Assembly: GCF_019924045.1 (NCBI RefSeq)
Contig: NZ_JAHXBN010000005.1
Coordinates: 1 to 64,000, forward strand
DNA: 64,000 bases
DNA from: Dyadobacter fermentans
GTDB lineage: Bacteria > Bacteroidota > Bacteroidia > Cytophagales > Spirosomataceae
Direction: 5' to 3'
The position numbers were made by a program, and so were the translations under genes. This document shows positions 25,400 to 34,315 of the stretch, in pieces. The notes below the pieces were generated by a model. The model saw nothing but the letters and a program-made list of their open reading frames with translations. It ran no database searches and was not told where the DNA came from. Position 1 is the first letter of the stretch. The number at the start of each line of letters is the position of its first letter.

Positions 25400-27397
25400 A
25401 TGAAAAGTTCTATCGGTCATTTGATTAAGCAGTTGGCGCCAACGCGGTTCCATCGCGGAACGGCGATGGCAGCCCTGGTTGCTTCGGCATTTTCTGTGAA
25501 TGTGCATGCGCAGGAATACGCAACCAGTCAAACGAGTTCTACGACGACGGGAAAGTTGCTGGTTGTTGAGGCACCTGGCACGATCACCGGTGCAGCGAAT
25601 GCAACCGGGGCACCTGATAATAATTATGCTACTCTGACGTCATCCGGTATCGTCGTAACGGCCATATCGGTAACTGGTAGCGCCACCTTGAACCTGAACA
25701 TGCCAACGGCAATTCCAGCCAACAAAAGAGCTTTTGTAAAGATTCAGACCCCGACAGTTACCGGCCTTAGCCTGGACCTGGGTAATTTGGTGAACCTTCT
25801 CGGATTGCTGTCATCGAACGCAATTCAGGTGACTACCGACGCTGGCACTGCGCAAAGCACGCTTGTAAAAGATGGAGCAAACAACCTCTATATCGCCGTT
25901 ACTTCATCCGCGGCGTTTAGCACAATATCACTTAAAGTTGATCTGGCCAACTACACAGGTACACTTGGTCTATCACTGGGTTATCTCTCGTTGAATGTCG
26001 ACGGTGTCGTTTCGTACGAAAATGCGCCTATCGGTGCTTGTGACCTGATCTCCTACGGTTATTCCGGTATCGATCCCAATTCAACGGGCGTGCTCGGGGT
26101 AACATTGACCCAGTCTTTGCAAAACCCTCAAAACGCGGTTGACGGCATTATCAGCCCTACCAACTTCTCATTGCTGCAAAATGGTGCGGTATCGGTTGTT
26201 ACATCTGTATCGGAGACATTCTACCTCGCCAAAGCGTCAGCATCCAATAATGAGCTGGTGGCGATTATTTCCAGACCTCCTGCATTGGCGAATTTGGCGG
26301 TTCTCGATAACATCTCATTCCAGGCATATCTGGGTAATACGCCGGTAGGTGCCCCGCAATCCATCACGAGCTTGTTGTCGCTCGATCTGCTCGGCTTGTT
26401 CCAAAGCGACGCGCTGACCCCTGTGAAATTTACCCCAGGCGGGAGCTTCGACAGAGTTGTAGTTACATCTACCACTGGCGTGAATGCGAATTTGTTTACA
26501 GGCTTGCGCATACATGAGCTGGCTTCGCGCCCGCCGGTAACTTTCACAGGCGGTACCGTGGCATCCAGCCGTGTTGGCGACGCGACCAACTCGAATCTCT
26601 TTGGTGCACAAACCGGCGGTTCGGGAAGTTTCAGCATTCAATGCGGTTTGCCTACCGACTACACTTATGCATTGTATCAGGTAACGGCGCCGGGGGCTCG
26701 CACATTGGCAGGAACGCTGCCAAGTACTATTACTCTTAACCCGGATGGTACTTTCTCTGGGACTCCTGCAAACGGACAGGACGGTACTTATACGTTCGAT
26801 GTACAAGCCACAAACCAATTCGGTCAGACAGGCATCACTAGCTTCACCATGGTCGTAGAAAACGCCTTGCCTGTAACATTAGTTAGCTTCAAAGCCCTGA
26901 GCGAAGGGCAGACAGCTGCATTGGCCTGGGCTACATCTGAGGAAACCAACAGCGATCGTTTCGATATCGAGCGTAGCCACAATGGCAAAAACTGGGTGAA
27001 GATCGGTACTTTGGCTTCACACAAGGAAAGCAAGGTGAACCAGTATTATTCTTTCGAGGACGCAGCTCCTTTGAGAGGTAGCAATTACTACCGTCTGAAA
27101 ATGGTTGATCGTGACCAGACGTTCGCATACAGCCATATCGAGCATTTGAATTTCGATGGTGTTGCATTGGTATATCCTAACCCGGTAAGTGCTTCGCAAA
27201 ACCTGACATTCAATGTAGGGGATTGGAGCAAAGTAAGCCGGGTGAAGGTGGTGAATACCGCCGGAAAGGTAGTTTTCGAAGCTTCGAACGCATTGCTTTC
27301 TGGACTCAATGCACATAATCTTGTAGCAGGTGCATATGTGGTACAGGTAACCCATACCGACGGCACTGTAAGCTCACAGCGATTTGTAAGACAGTAA
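25400..27397 (+). CDS. Large secreted protein with putative-Ig fold and T9SS sorting domain
   Basis: 665 residues with an extended N-terminal signal (about 1-38, ending VHAQ). Residues 40-430 are Ser/Thr/Gly/Val-rich beta structure without a recognised catalytic motif. About 435-510 is a He_PIG-like immunoglobulin repeat (TLNPDGTFSGTPANGQDGTY). Then comes the LPVTLVSFKAL...FDIERSHNGKNW module shared with the protein encoded at 7250-8389, and the last 80 residues are a type IX sorting domain (VYPNPV, VVNTAGKVVF, AYVVQVTH). Expected to be exported by T9SS and attached to the surface; an adhesin-like or matrix role is a guess. Long leader and strong terminator make it a one-gene unit. Confidence 0.82.
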   Translation: MKSSIGHLIKQLAPTRFHRGTAMAALVASAFSVNVHAQEYATSQTSSTTTGKLLVVEAPGTITGAANATGAPDNNYATLTSSGIVVTAISVTGSATLNLNMPTAIPANKRAFVKIQTPTVTGLSLDLGNLVNLLGLLSSNAIQVTTDAGTAQSTLVKDGANNLYIAVTSSAAFSTISLKVDLANYTGTLGLSLGYLSLNVDGVVSYENAPIGACDLISYGYSGIDPNSTGVLGVTLTQSLQNPQNAVDGIISPTNFSLLQNGAVSVVTSVSETFYLAKASASNNELVAIISRPPALANLAVLDNISFQAYLGNTPVGAPQSITSLLSLDLLGLFQSDALTPVKFTPGGSFDRVVVTSTTGVNANLFTGLRIHELASRPPVTFTGGTVASSRVGDATNSNLFGAQTGGSGSFSIQCGLPTDYTYALYQVTAPGARTLAGTLPSTITLNPDGTFSGTPANGQDGTYTFDVQATNQFGQTGITSFTMVVENALPVTLVSFKALSEGQTAALAWATSEETNSDRFDIERSHNGKNWVKIGTLASHKESKVNQYYSFEDAAPLRGSNYYRLKMVDRDQTFAYSHIEHLNFDGVALVYPNPVSASQNLTFNVGDWSKVSRVKVVNTAGKVVFEASNALLSGLNAHNLVAGAYVVQVTHTDGTVSSQRFVRQ

Positions 27398-27420
27398 CTG
27401 TCCTGTCTCACACGATACAC

Positions 27421-27457
27421 AAACAAACCGCTGACTAAGGTCAGCGGTTTGTTTTTT
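27421..27457 (+). terminator. Terminator after the T9SS cargo gene
   Basis: Perfect 13-bp stem ACAAACCGCTGAC (27423-27435) with GTCAGCGGTTTGT (27440-27452), 4-nt loop, T run. Confidence 0.9.
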
Positions 27458-27512
27458 ATAAGCCTGATTCCAAAAAGGGGAGACTACTACTTTTTTTGAA
27501 ACGGCAGAGCGG

Positions 27513-27520
27513 TATATTTG
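27513..27520 (+). promoter_or_regulatory. Possible -7 promoter box
   Basis: TATATTTG matches TAnnTTTG exactly, 36 nt before the ATG at 27557. A TTTG sits upstream at somewhat short spacing (about 14 nt), so only the -7 element is convincing. Confidence 0.35.
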
Positions 27521-27556
27521 AGCTTTGAAGTACCCCAATTATCAACGTTAGTTAAT

Positions 27557-28054
27557 ATGCCTAGCAAAAGAGGTAAAAAAAGCAAGTTCAAAAAGGTCCT
27601 GATTCCGGTGTTGAAATGGGCCAGCGCGATTATCCCGGTTTGTGCCTTCATTTATATTCTATACTACTACAAGCAACTCGATTTTCTGAAACCGAAGGAG
27701 CAGGTTAAAACCGAAACCAAAGTGCTGGCGTCCGGCGACTCGTTGCTGGCCGGTATGGGCAGATCGGATGAGCTTGCTGCTCAAATACACGTTACGAACA
27801 ACGAATGGCACCAGGTAGGAGGGCTTGCCATCCATAATGTATTGATTGAAAACACATCGTCCACTCCGGTAAAAAGTGTGGAAGTGGAGTTTAAATACCT
27901 CAACGACGTACAGGCTGTGGTGACGTCCAAAATTATCACTATCAAAACGCCGGTTCCCGCGAAAAAATCTGCAAAAGTAGCAGGACTGAGCGTCGGATAT
28001 GTCAACAATTCGGTGGTAGGATGTGACGTAAAAGTGCTCAGTGCGAGAATGTAG
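27557..28054 (+). CDS. Membrane-anchored hypothetical protein
   Basis: 165 residues. A very basic N-terminus (MPSKRGKKSKFKKV) precedes one TM helix (about 20-38), then a ~120-residue non-cytoplasmic beta-rich domain (HNVLIENTSSTPVKSVEVEF, VGCDVKVLSARM) resembling an Ig-like or FxLYD-type fold. The ATG at 27557 is chosen over a TTG 39 nt upstream. No catalytic motif. Function not recognised. Confidence 0.65.
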   Translation: MPSKRGKKSKFKKVLIPVLKWASAIIPVCAFIYILYYYKQLDFLKPKEQVKTETKVLASGDSLLAGMGRSDELAAQIHVTNNEWHQVGGLAIHNVLIENTSSTPVKSVEVEFKYLNDVQAVVTSKIITIKTPVPAKKSAKVAGLSVGYVNNSVVGCDVKVLSARM

Positions 28055-28125
28055 CACTTGGGGTGAAAACTGGCGTGGTACGATTATTTAGGTTTATCCG
28101 CTAAACCTGACTAACAGCGGATACC

Positions 28126-28320
28126 ATGGCACAGTTACTTCAAAACCTCTATAATCTTGCACCGATCCTGGCGATGATCGCCCTTGCAGGTGCAGCAGCG
28201 GGTGGGTTCTGGCTGGTCGTTGAGCTGAAAAAGCGAAGCGCCTATACCCATTACTCTCAGAGCGACCGTTTGTACCTCAAACGCAATGCCAACCGGCTTC
28301 GTAAAATGCAGCTACATTAA
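28126..28320 (+). CDS. Small membrane protein
   Basis: 64 residues: one TM helix (about 12-33, LAPILAMIALAGAAAGGFWLV in the frame) followed by a basic cytoplasmic-type tail rich in Lys/Arg/Tyr. ATG at 28126; closed by a terminator. It lies 71 nt after the previous membrane protein and may be cotranscribed with it. Function unknown. Confidence 0.55.
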   Translation: MAQLLQNLYNLAPILAMIALAGAAAGGFWLVVELKKRSAYTHYSQSDRLYLKRNANRLRKMQLH

Positions 28321-28336
28321 GAAAGGGATATAAAGA

Positions 28337-28375
28337 AAACATCCCAATTACAAAGTAACCGGGATGTTTGATTTT
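28337..28375 (+). terminator. Terminator after the small membrane protein
   Basis: AAACATCCC (28337-28345) pairs with GGGATGTTT (28361-28369), followed by GATTTT. Confidence 0.7.
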
Positions 28376-28520
28376 ACTCAACGTTATTGAAAACCTTTTG
28401 ACGGGTTTTCGATACAAACTTAATGATTTCTTTATTCAAAACATTGTTTTTTGTTTACGAAATAATATTTTTTGTAGCCATTGATCGTCATGTATTTACT
28501 GAACGGTTTGGGGGTGCGGA

Positions 28521-29084
28521 TCATGCCTGAGTATCAAGTACTATCATTTTGACCTGGTCGATGAATTTCTGCAAATCCACGACAGAATATTGCTCCTTTT
28601 GCGCATTTTCGTAGTCGAAATACACCGAAAGCATGCGGTTGTATTTGATCAGTGAGTTGCTTTTATGCGACTTCAATTCACGGCCTTTGTACTCACCGTG
28701 TTCATCCATACGGTCAACCAGATACGACATCATGTAGTAATGCATGCCGCTGTCCTGATCAAACCCTTCAAATTCCAATGACGCCAGATCGAGCGCTTCC
28801 TTATCGGCTTCCGACAGCAATCGTATGGAATCGTTGATGCGGCTATACATCTTCATGATGTCGGAAATTTCGTTGTAGACACTCAGTGGTACTTCTTCGT
28901 ACAAGTTGTTGAATACCTTTGGATACAGGCCGGTGTAGCCCTTTTCAAGTATTTCAATCCTTTTTTCGTACAATTCTCGCTCTTTTTCGTTTGCAATAGC
29001 GGAGAGGATTCTGCATTGATTGATCAGCAGTTGTCTGTCAATCAGGGAAATGCTTTCGGGGATCATATAAAGCTGGTTCGACAT
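28521..29084 (-). CDS. YfbU-family protein
   Basis: 187 residues matching the YfbU family: EKGYTGLYPKVFNNLYEEVP (cf. the IIERGYG region), a DIMKMYSRINDS helix, FEGFDQDSGMHYYMMSYLVD, and C-terminal IKYNRMLSVYFDYENAQ plus a Tyr-Ser-x-x-x-Leu helix. The E. coli member is 164 residues; no biochemical activity is established, though a link to cell death/stress has been discussed for the family. The ATG at 29084 (MSNQLYMIPESISL) is preferred over one 51 nt upstream. Confidence 0.75.
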   Translation of the reverse strand: MSNQLYMIPESISLIDRQLLINQCRILSAIANEKERELYEKRIEILEKGYTGLYPKVFNNLYEEVPLSVYNEISDIMKMYSRINDSIRLLSEADKEALDLASLEFEGFDQDSGMHYYMMSYLVDRMDEHGEYKGRELKSHKSNSLIKYNRMLSVYFDYENAQKEQYSVVDLQKFIDQVKMIVLDTQA

Positions 29085-29219
29085 TTTTGGCAAGTTAATG
29101 GTAATAGGTACATTTTGTGCCTGCTTTACTTGCAATGTTCCGGAAAGTTTGCTCCTTTACAATTACATTGTTCAGTTATCCTGTACATAAGCTGGCCAAT
29201 ATTCATTTCGACTCAACAT

Positions 29220-29486
29220 ATGGACCAAAGACACCCCGAATCAACCAGCCCCGATGCTCAAAACAAGGGGAACGAGGAGTCGCTTGCGGATTACGTGAAG
29301 CGCATGGAAACCGAGGAAAACCTCAGAAAGCTTGCACAAAAGCTGGAAAGCGACCTGAAAAATCCGCGTAAGCCGGACTCGTCCACCGCGGACGTATCCA
29401 CGCGGGACGTTTCCACGCCGGACGTTTCCACGCCGGACTTATCTTTTGAGAAGTTTGATGCTAAACGCAAACGGCGTGGTCAGTAG
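29220..29486 (+). CDS. Small charged protein with pentapeptide tandem repeat
   Basis: 88 residues, highly charged, predicted helix in the first half (ESLADYVKRMETEENLRKLA). Residues 55-74 are four copies of a 5-residue unit: STADV, STRDV, STPDV, STPDL, encoded by four 15-bp repeats at 29382-29441. A basic C-terminus (KRKRRGQ) follows. The ATG at 29220 is chosen; a longer frame upstream looks non-coding. The 3' end overlaps the rarA stop by 7 bp in convergent orientation. Function unknown. Confidence 0.5.
   Translation: MDQRHPESTSPDAQNKGNEESLADYVKRMETEENLRKLAQKLESDLKNPRKPDSSTADVSTRDVSTPDVSTPDLSFEKFDAKRKRRGQ
29382..29441 (+). repeat. 15-bp tandem repeat within a coding region
   Basis: Four in-frame 15-bp units of the form TCCACGC[C/G]GGACGTT. 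Being a multiple of three, copy-number change would alter length without breaking the frame. Confidence 0.8.
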
Positions 29487-30751
29487 CCATACCAGTCGCC
29501 CCACCAGTGTTGCAATTTTTTCCTGATTTCTTCTTCACGCGCGTTTCTCCCAGGCTCGAAGAACTTAGTCCCCTTCAACTCGTCGGGCAGGAAATCCTGT
29601 TTCGCGAAGTTCCCCTCAAAATCGTGCGAATATTTGTAGTCTTTTCCGTAGCCGATCTGTTTCATCAGCTTCGTGGGCGCATTACGCAGGTGCAGGGGCA
29701 CAGGCAGGTGCGCAGTGCGCGTGGCGGCCTCTATCGCCTCACCGATTGCCATGTAGCTCGCATTGCTTTTCGGCGAAGTGGCGAGGTAAACCGCCGTTTG
29801 GGAAAGTATAATGCGGCATTCGGGATAGCCGATCACATTCACGGCCTGCATGCATGCATTGGCCATAATCATTGCGGTCGGGTTGGCATTCCCGATGTCC
29901 TCTGAGGCCATTATGAGCATCCTGCGGGCAATGAATGACGGGTCTTCGCCTGCCACGATCATCCGGGCCATCCAGTAAACCGCTCCGTTTGGGTCGCTGC
30001 CACGGAGCGACTTGATGAACGCCGAGATAATATCATAATGCTGCTCGCCGGACTTGTCGTAACGGGCGATGTTCTGCTGTGCCACTTCGGTGACCCATTC
30101 ATCGGTGATTTCGATCTTTTTGGCGTCTCCCTTACCGAGTACCACCAATTCCAGCAGGTTCAGTAGCTTGCGGCCGTCGCCGCCGGAAAGACGCATTAAC
30201 GCGTCATATGACTTGAATTTGATATTCTTTTCTTTCAGCCATGGATCTTTCTCCAGGGCACGTGCGATGAGATCCTTCAATTCTTTTTCACCGAATGCTT
30301 CCAGAATGTAAACCTGGCAGCGGGAGAGCAATGCGGAATTGATTTCAAACGAGGGATTTTCGGTGGTGGCGCCGATTAGTGTAACCTGACCTTTTTCCAC
30401 CGCTCCGAGCAATGCGTCCTGCTGACTCTTATTGTACCGGTGAATTTCGTCTATAAAAAGAATCGCGGGGAAAAGACCTGATGGCCGCGACAGTACTTCG
30501 CGCAGGTCTTTTACACCGGAGCTAATCGCACTGAGATTATAAAACTGCCGTTTGGTGGTTTCCGCAATGAGCAATGCGAGGGTAGTTTTCCCCACACCGG
30601 GAGGTCCCCAGAATATCATCGAGGGAATGGCATTCTGTAAAATGGCGCGCCGTAGCGGTCCTTTCGGGCCGAGGAGCTTTTCCTGCCCCACGAAATCGTC
30701 TAACGTCCGCGGGCGGAGGCGTTCGGCGAGGGGCGTGGTAATCGTGTTCAT
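29480..30751 (-). CDS. rarA: Replication-associated recombination protein RarA (MgsA)
   Basis: 423-residue AAA+ ATPase of the clamp-loader type that acts at stalled replication forks with SSB. Walker A GPPGVGKTT, Walker B FIDEIHR, sensor TTENPSFE, followed by the RarA C-terminal tetramerisation region (GSDPNGAVYWMARMI, MASEDIGNANP, YLPDEL-like KQDFLPDELKG). The ATG at 30751 (MNTITTPLAERLRP) fits the conserved family start; an in-frame ATG 48 nt upstream would extend into the terminator region. Confidence 0.95.
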   Translation of the reverse strand: MNTITTPLAERLRPRTLDDFVGQEKLLGPKGPLRRAILQNAIPSMIFWGPPGVGKTTLALLIAETTKRQFYNLSAISSGVKDLREVLSRPSGLFPAILFIDEIHRYNKSQQDALLGAVEKGQVTLIGATTENPSFEINSALLSRCQVYILEAFGEKELKDLIARALEKDPWLKEKNIKFKSYDALMRLSGGDGRKLLNLLELVVLGKGDAKKIEITDEWVTEVAQQNIARYDKSGEQHYDIISAFIKSLRGSDPNGAVYWMARMIVAGEDPSFIARRMLIMASEDIGNANPTAMIMANACMQAVNVIGYPECRIILSQTAVYLATSPKSNASYMAIGEAIEAATRTAHLPVPLHLRNAPTKLMKQIGYGKDYKYSHDFEGNFAKQDFLPDELKGTKFFEPGRNAREEEIRKKLQHWWGDWYGY

Positions 30752-30798
30752 GAGTGAAGTGTCCGGAATTAGCTTGTTAATGTAAGGTAAATTTAACA

Positions 30799-30830
30799 CA
30801 AAAAAAGCGCGGCATAGTCCGCCACGCTTT
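30799..30830 (-). terminator. Terminator after the ECF sigma gene
   Basis: On the minus strand AAAGCGTGGC and GCCGCGCTTT form a 10-bp stem (one G-U) followed by seven T, between the sigma factor stop and the rarA start. Confidence 0.75.
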
Positions 30831-30865
30831 CTGAGAATGTATTTAAACGTTTAAACAGGCTGCTA

Positions 30866-31447
30866 TCAAAAAGTCAGTCTGTCGAGTGTCATCTGCTTTT
30901 TCAGGTTACCCAATGCGCCAAAAACCAGGTTATAAACTGATTGTATATTTATCTTCATCAAATCTGCGATCTCGTGATTGTTCAGGTTCATGTAGAATTT
31001 GAGGAAGATAGCTTCGCGCTGGCGGCGTGGCAGGCCGTTGATGGCCACATTCAGGTGCTGGTTGGTCGATTCGAACTCTTCCTCAGAAATCAGTTGGTTC
31101 TCGTGTGACGGGGTGTTGATATGCCAGTATTCAACCGGGATATCCTCGTTGCTGGTATGCTTTTGTTGTGCATTCAAATGGCGTACCAATTTGCGTTTAA
31201 TGGACGCCATCAGGTAAAAGCGAACCGAAGTAGTGTCACCGAGCGTCATGCGGTTTCTCCATAATTCTACAAACAAATCGTGGATACAATCCTTGATAAG
31301 AGGCTTGTCGATAGTGAATTGCGAACAGTACTGGTAAAGAATGTGAACGTAAGAGCGGTAGAGGCATGCGTAGGCATTTTCATCGCCTTTTCTGAACTGA
31401 TCCCAAAAACAGAGTTCTTCTTCTTGCTTGTAGCGTAGGTGAGCCAT
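30866..31447 (-). CDS. ECF-type RNA polymerase sigma factor
   Basis: 193 residues with sigma-70 region 2 (about 20-90; LYRSYVHILYQYCSQF, DCIHDLFVELWRNR) and region 4 (about 130-185; LPRRQREAIFLKFYMNLNNH region then helix-turn-helix HEIADLMKINIQSVYNLVFGAL). Bacteroidota ECF factors of this type usually regulate SusC/SusD loci with a FecR anti-sigma; here no FecR gene follows and a terminator closes the transcript, so it appears monocistronic. Confidence 0.88.
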   Translation of the reverse strand: MAHLRYKQEEELCFWDQFRKGDENAYACLYRSYVHILYQYCSQFTIDKPLIKDCIHDLFVELWRNRMTLGDTTSVRFYLMASIKRKLVRHLNAQQKHTSNEDIPVEYWHINTPSHENQLISEEEFESTNQHLNVAINGLPRRQREAIFLKFYMNLNNHEIADLMKINIQSVYNLVFGALGNLKKQMTLDRLTF

Positions 31448-31606
31448 TGTTTGGACAGGATTTGGAATTGGGGTTAGGAATGATTGTGAATAATGTCATT
31501 ATTACACTTGTAAATATATTTATAAAAAAACATATTTTAAAAATATTTTCATCATAAAATTATATTTCAAAGGTTAATGATACTATTTCCTGAAAATCGC
31601 TGCTTT

Positions 31607-33235
31607 TTATAAACTTAGCGCGGTAAACTTGAAATTTTCTCCGTCAAAAAGGCCCTTATCGCTTAGTTTCAGCGAGGGGATCACCAGTAATGCCATGAAT
31701 GACAGTGACATAAACGGCGATTTTAAGGTCGATCCGAGCGTGTCTTTGACAAAACGATCGATGTTTGTGTAACTTTCGGCGACTTCATATCCATCCCGGT
31801 CGGTCATTAATCCGGCGATCGGGAGGCCGATCAAATGCCCGGATCCTGCCCCCACAGCCGATAGTCCGCCCCTTGCTTCCACCACCAGGTTCACTGCCCG
31901 CGCAATACTTTCATCATCACATCCTATACATATTATATTGTGCGAATCATGGGCAACCGACGAGGCCAATGCTCCCTGCTTCAAGCCAAAGTTGCGGATA
32001 AATGCGATGGCCGGAGGCGCGGGCCTATAGCGGTTCACGACCACCACCTTCAATACGTCCTTTTCCAGATCGGGGACTATTGCACCGTCGATAATTTTTG
32101 CCTGCGTTATCCACTCATTTGTAACCAATTGACCATCCAAAGCCTCGATTACCCTGATCTGCGCTTCGGAATTATTTGCAGGGTATAGGAATTCAGCCGC
32201 AGTCTTCGGTCGGCATTCAAAAAAATTGGGATGCCCGCTGCGCAAATCGGCAATTAACGACGTACCATTTTGGGCAACGAGCTCGCCGTCGATCCAGGTT
32301 TCGAGGATATTAAATGCTTGCGGGTTGTCAATCAGAATAAAATCGGCGGCATCGCCCACGCGCAGCAATCCGGCATTCAGACTGTAATGCATTACGGGAT
32401 TAATGCAAGCGGCTTGCAGCACATTCCAGAGATCGTACCCGAGCGCGAGGGCCCGTTTGACGAGCACATTAATGTGTCCTTCTACGAGATTGTCAGGATG
32501 TTTGTCATCGGAGCAGAACATAATGCGGTCAGGAAAGTCGGCGATAAGAGGGATCAGCGCATCGAAATTCCGAGCGGCACTACCTTCACGGATCAGGATT
32601 TTTATGCCGTAATCGATCTTCTCGCGCGCCTCCGCATACGTGAAGCACTCATGATCTGTACTAATGCCGTAACCCGCATATCGTTTCGCCGCTTCGCCGC
32701 GCAGGCCGGGCGCGTGGCCGTCTATTACTTTATTATAATGTTTGGCCCAATTGATTTTGGCCATCATATCGGGATCTTCATTCAAAACCCCTGGGAAATT
32801 CATAACCTCCGCCAGATAACCTATATCCTCGCTGGCCAGCAGCTCACCCACTTGTTCCGCATCTACAAAGGCCCCGGCCGTTTCAAAAGCCGTCGCGGGG
32901 ACACACGAAGGCGCACCGAAGCAGAATTTAAACGGGACACGCCTGCCGTCTTCGATCATGAAATGCACTCCTTCCACACCCAGCACGTTGGCAATTTCGT
33001 GCGGGTCGGATACGGTCGCGATCGTCCCATGTACGACAGCCAGCCTCGCAAATTGCGCGGGCGTGAGCATGGAGCTCTCCACATGTACGTGCGCATCGGT
33101 GAAGCCGGGCAACACATAAGGTAGGGAAGGGTTTTCGGGGCCAAGAATTTCGATTCGGGAAATATGCTTCCCGGAAATGCTGAGCCTGGCTTCCAGGATG
33201 GTCTTTTCGAAGATGTTGATCAGGTTAACTTTCAT
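31607..33235 (-). CDS. ade: Adenine deaminase
   Basis: 542 residues. Deaminates adenine to hypoxanthine for purine salvage. The amidohydrolase metal-site motif is DAHVHVESSMLTP, with further ligands in VSDPHEIANVLG, VIDGHAPG, STDHECFT and MFCSDDKHPDNL; the C-terminal adenine-deaminase domain includes SSVAHDSHNIICIGCDD and GGLSAVGAGSGHLIGLPIAG (in frame). Length matches Ade. Its ATG overlaps the TGA stop of the AraC gene (ATGA), so the two are translationally coupled. Confidence 0.95.
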   Translation of the reverse strand: MKVNLINIFEKTILEARLSISGKHISRIEILGPENPSLPYVLPGFTDAHVHVESSMLTPAQFARLAVVHGTIATVSDPHEIANVLGVEGVHFMIEDGRRVPFKFCFGAPSCVPATAFETAGAFVDAEQVGELLASEDIGYLAEVMNFPGVLNEDPDMMAKINWAKHYNKVIDGHAPGLRGEAAKRYAGYGISTDHECFTYAEAREKIDYGIKILIREGSAARNFDALIPLIADFPDRIMFCSDDKHPDNLVEGHINVLVKRALALGYDLWNVLQAACINPVMHYSLNAGLLRVGDAADFILIDNPQAFNILETWIDGELVAQNGTSLIADLRSGHPNFFECRPKTAAEFLYPANNSEAQIRVIEALDGQLVTNEWITQAKIIDGAIVPDLEKDVLKVVVVNRYRPAPPAIAFIRNFGLKQGALASSVAHDSHNIICIGCDDESIARAVNLVVEARGGLSAVGAGSGHLIGLPIAGLMTDRDGYEVAESYTNIDRFVKDTLGSTLKSPFMSLSFMALLVIPSLKLSDKGLFDGENFKFTALSL

Positions 33236-34140
33236 AATGTTGTGTTAAAAGCAGGTAAATGACCGGAAATGGGAATCTTGCGGAATTCCTTCTGGTATTG
33301 CATGGGGCTTTTGCCGGTGTGGAGTTTAAAATATTTGTTGAAGTTGGCGAAGTTATTGAAACCGCTTTCAAAGCAAACCTGCGCCACGGGGATGCGGCTT
33401 TCAGAAAGGAGCTTGCAGGCATGGCCGATCCGGAGTTCGAGCAGGAACTGTGAATAGGTCTTGCGGCTGCGGCTTTTGAAATACCGGCAAAACGAATGCG
33501 GGCTGATGTTGGCCACTTCCGCAATCTCCTCGATGGATATCTTCTTCTGGAAGTTGGAGATAGAATATTGGTAAATGTGGTTAATGCGGTCGGTATCGTA
33601 TTGGTCGTACTCGTTCTGGTACTGTGTGTTGGAAAGGACGTTGATTTCCTCGCAATGGGCCAGGGTTTCGAGTATTTGCATTAAAGAAATAATCGGGTTG
33701 CCGTTGGTCTGGTTGAGGAGCTCGTGCAAAAGCGTCTTTACTTTATCGGTGCCTTCGCCGAGTATCTTCATCCCCAGGCGGGCTTTCACGAGCAAATCGT
33801 GGATCGACTTGTTTTCGGGCAGTGCCAGGAAATTTTTGCCAAAAATTTCTTCCGAAAAATGGACGACGGTCGCCTGTGCGTAAAGCTCGCTGCCGCGCTG
33901 GAAGTACTTTTCGTCGCAACGCCAGTAATGTGGGAGGTTCGGGCCGATCAGCAGCAGGTCGCCGCTTTGGAAACTGCGGATATTATCGCCCACGAACTGT
34001 GTGCCGGAACCCTGTTCGATGTGAATGAGCTCTAACTCAGGGTGGTAATGCCAGCGGTTGTAGAAGTAGAGCACCACGTCGCGCCGGATGCTGAATGATT
34101 TTTGTAAGCCTCTCGGGACTTTAAGTAGCTGCGGTTTCAC
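33232..34140 (-). CDS. AraC-family transcriptional regulator
   Basis: 302 residues. N-terminal cupin-type sensor (about 15-110; YHPELELIHIEQGSGTQFVGD in the frame), linker, then the AraC DNA-binding domain (about 190-290) with two helix-turn-helix units: SIEEIAEVANISPHSFCRYF and VAQVCFESGFNNFANFNKYF, ending in the family motif KSPMQYQKEFR. The likely start is GTG at 34140. It diverges from the dehydratase gene across a 175-bp gap, which suggests control of the deoxyhexose pathway; the coupled adenine deaminase is an odd companion. Confidence 0.88.
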   Translation of the reverse strand: MKPQLLKVPRGLQKSFSIRRDVVLYFYNRWHYHPELELIHIEQGSGTQFVGDNIRSFQSGDLLLIGPNLPHYWRCDEKYFQRGSELYAQATVVHFSEEIFGKNFLALPENKSIHDLLVKARLGMKILGEGTDKVKTLLHELLNQTNGNPIISLMQILETLAHCEEINVLSNTQYQNEYDQYDTDRINHIYQYSISNFQKKISIEEIAEVANISPHSFCRYFKSRSRKTYSQFLLELRIGHACKLLSESRIPVAQVCFESGFNNFANFNKYFKLHTGKSPMQYQKEFRKIPISGHLPAFNTTL

Positions 34141-34315
34141 AAATAATTACATGATTAAAACCGTTAAAGAGAAATATATGCCAATATAGTTGAAAAATTT
34201 GCTAATGTCTGAGTTCATTGTATTCAAATAATTCTGTTGTTTTGCTGATATATTCTATTTGGCATCACTGAGAACCAGTGGAATATACCAGATTACCATT
34301 CACCTGAACATTAAT

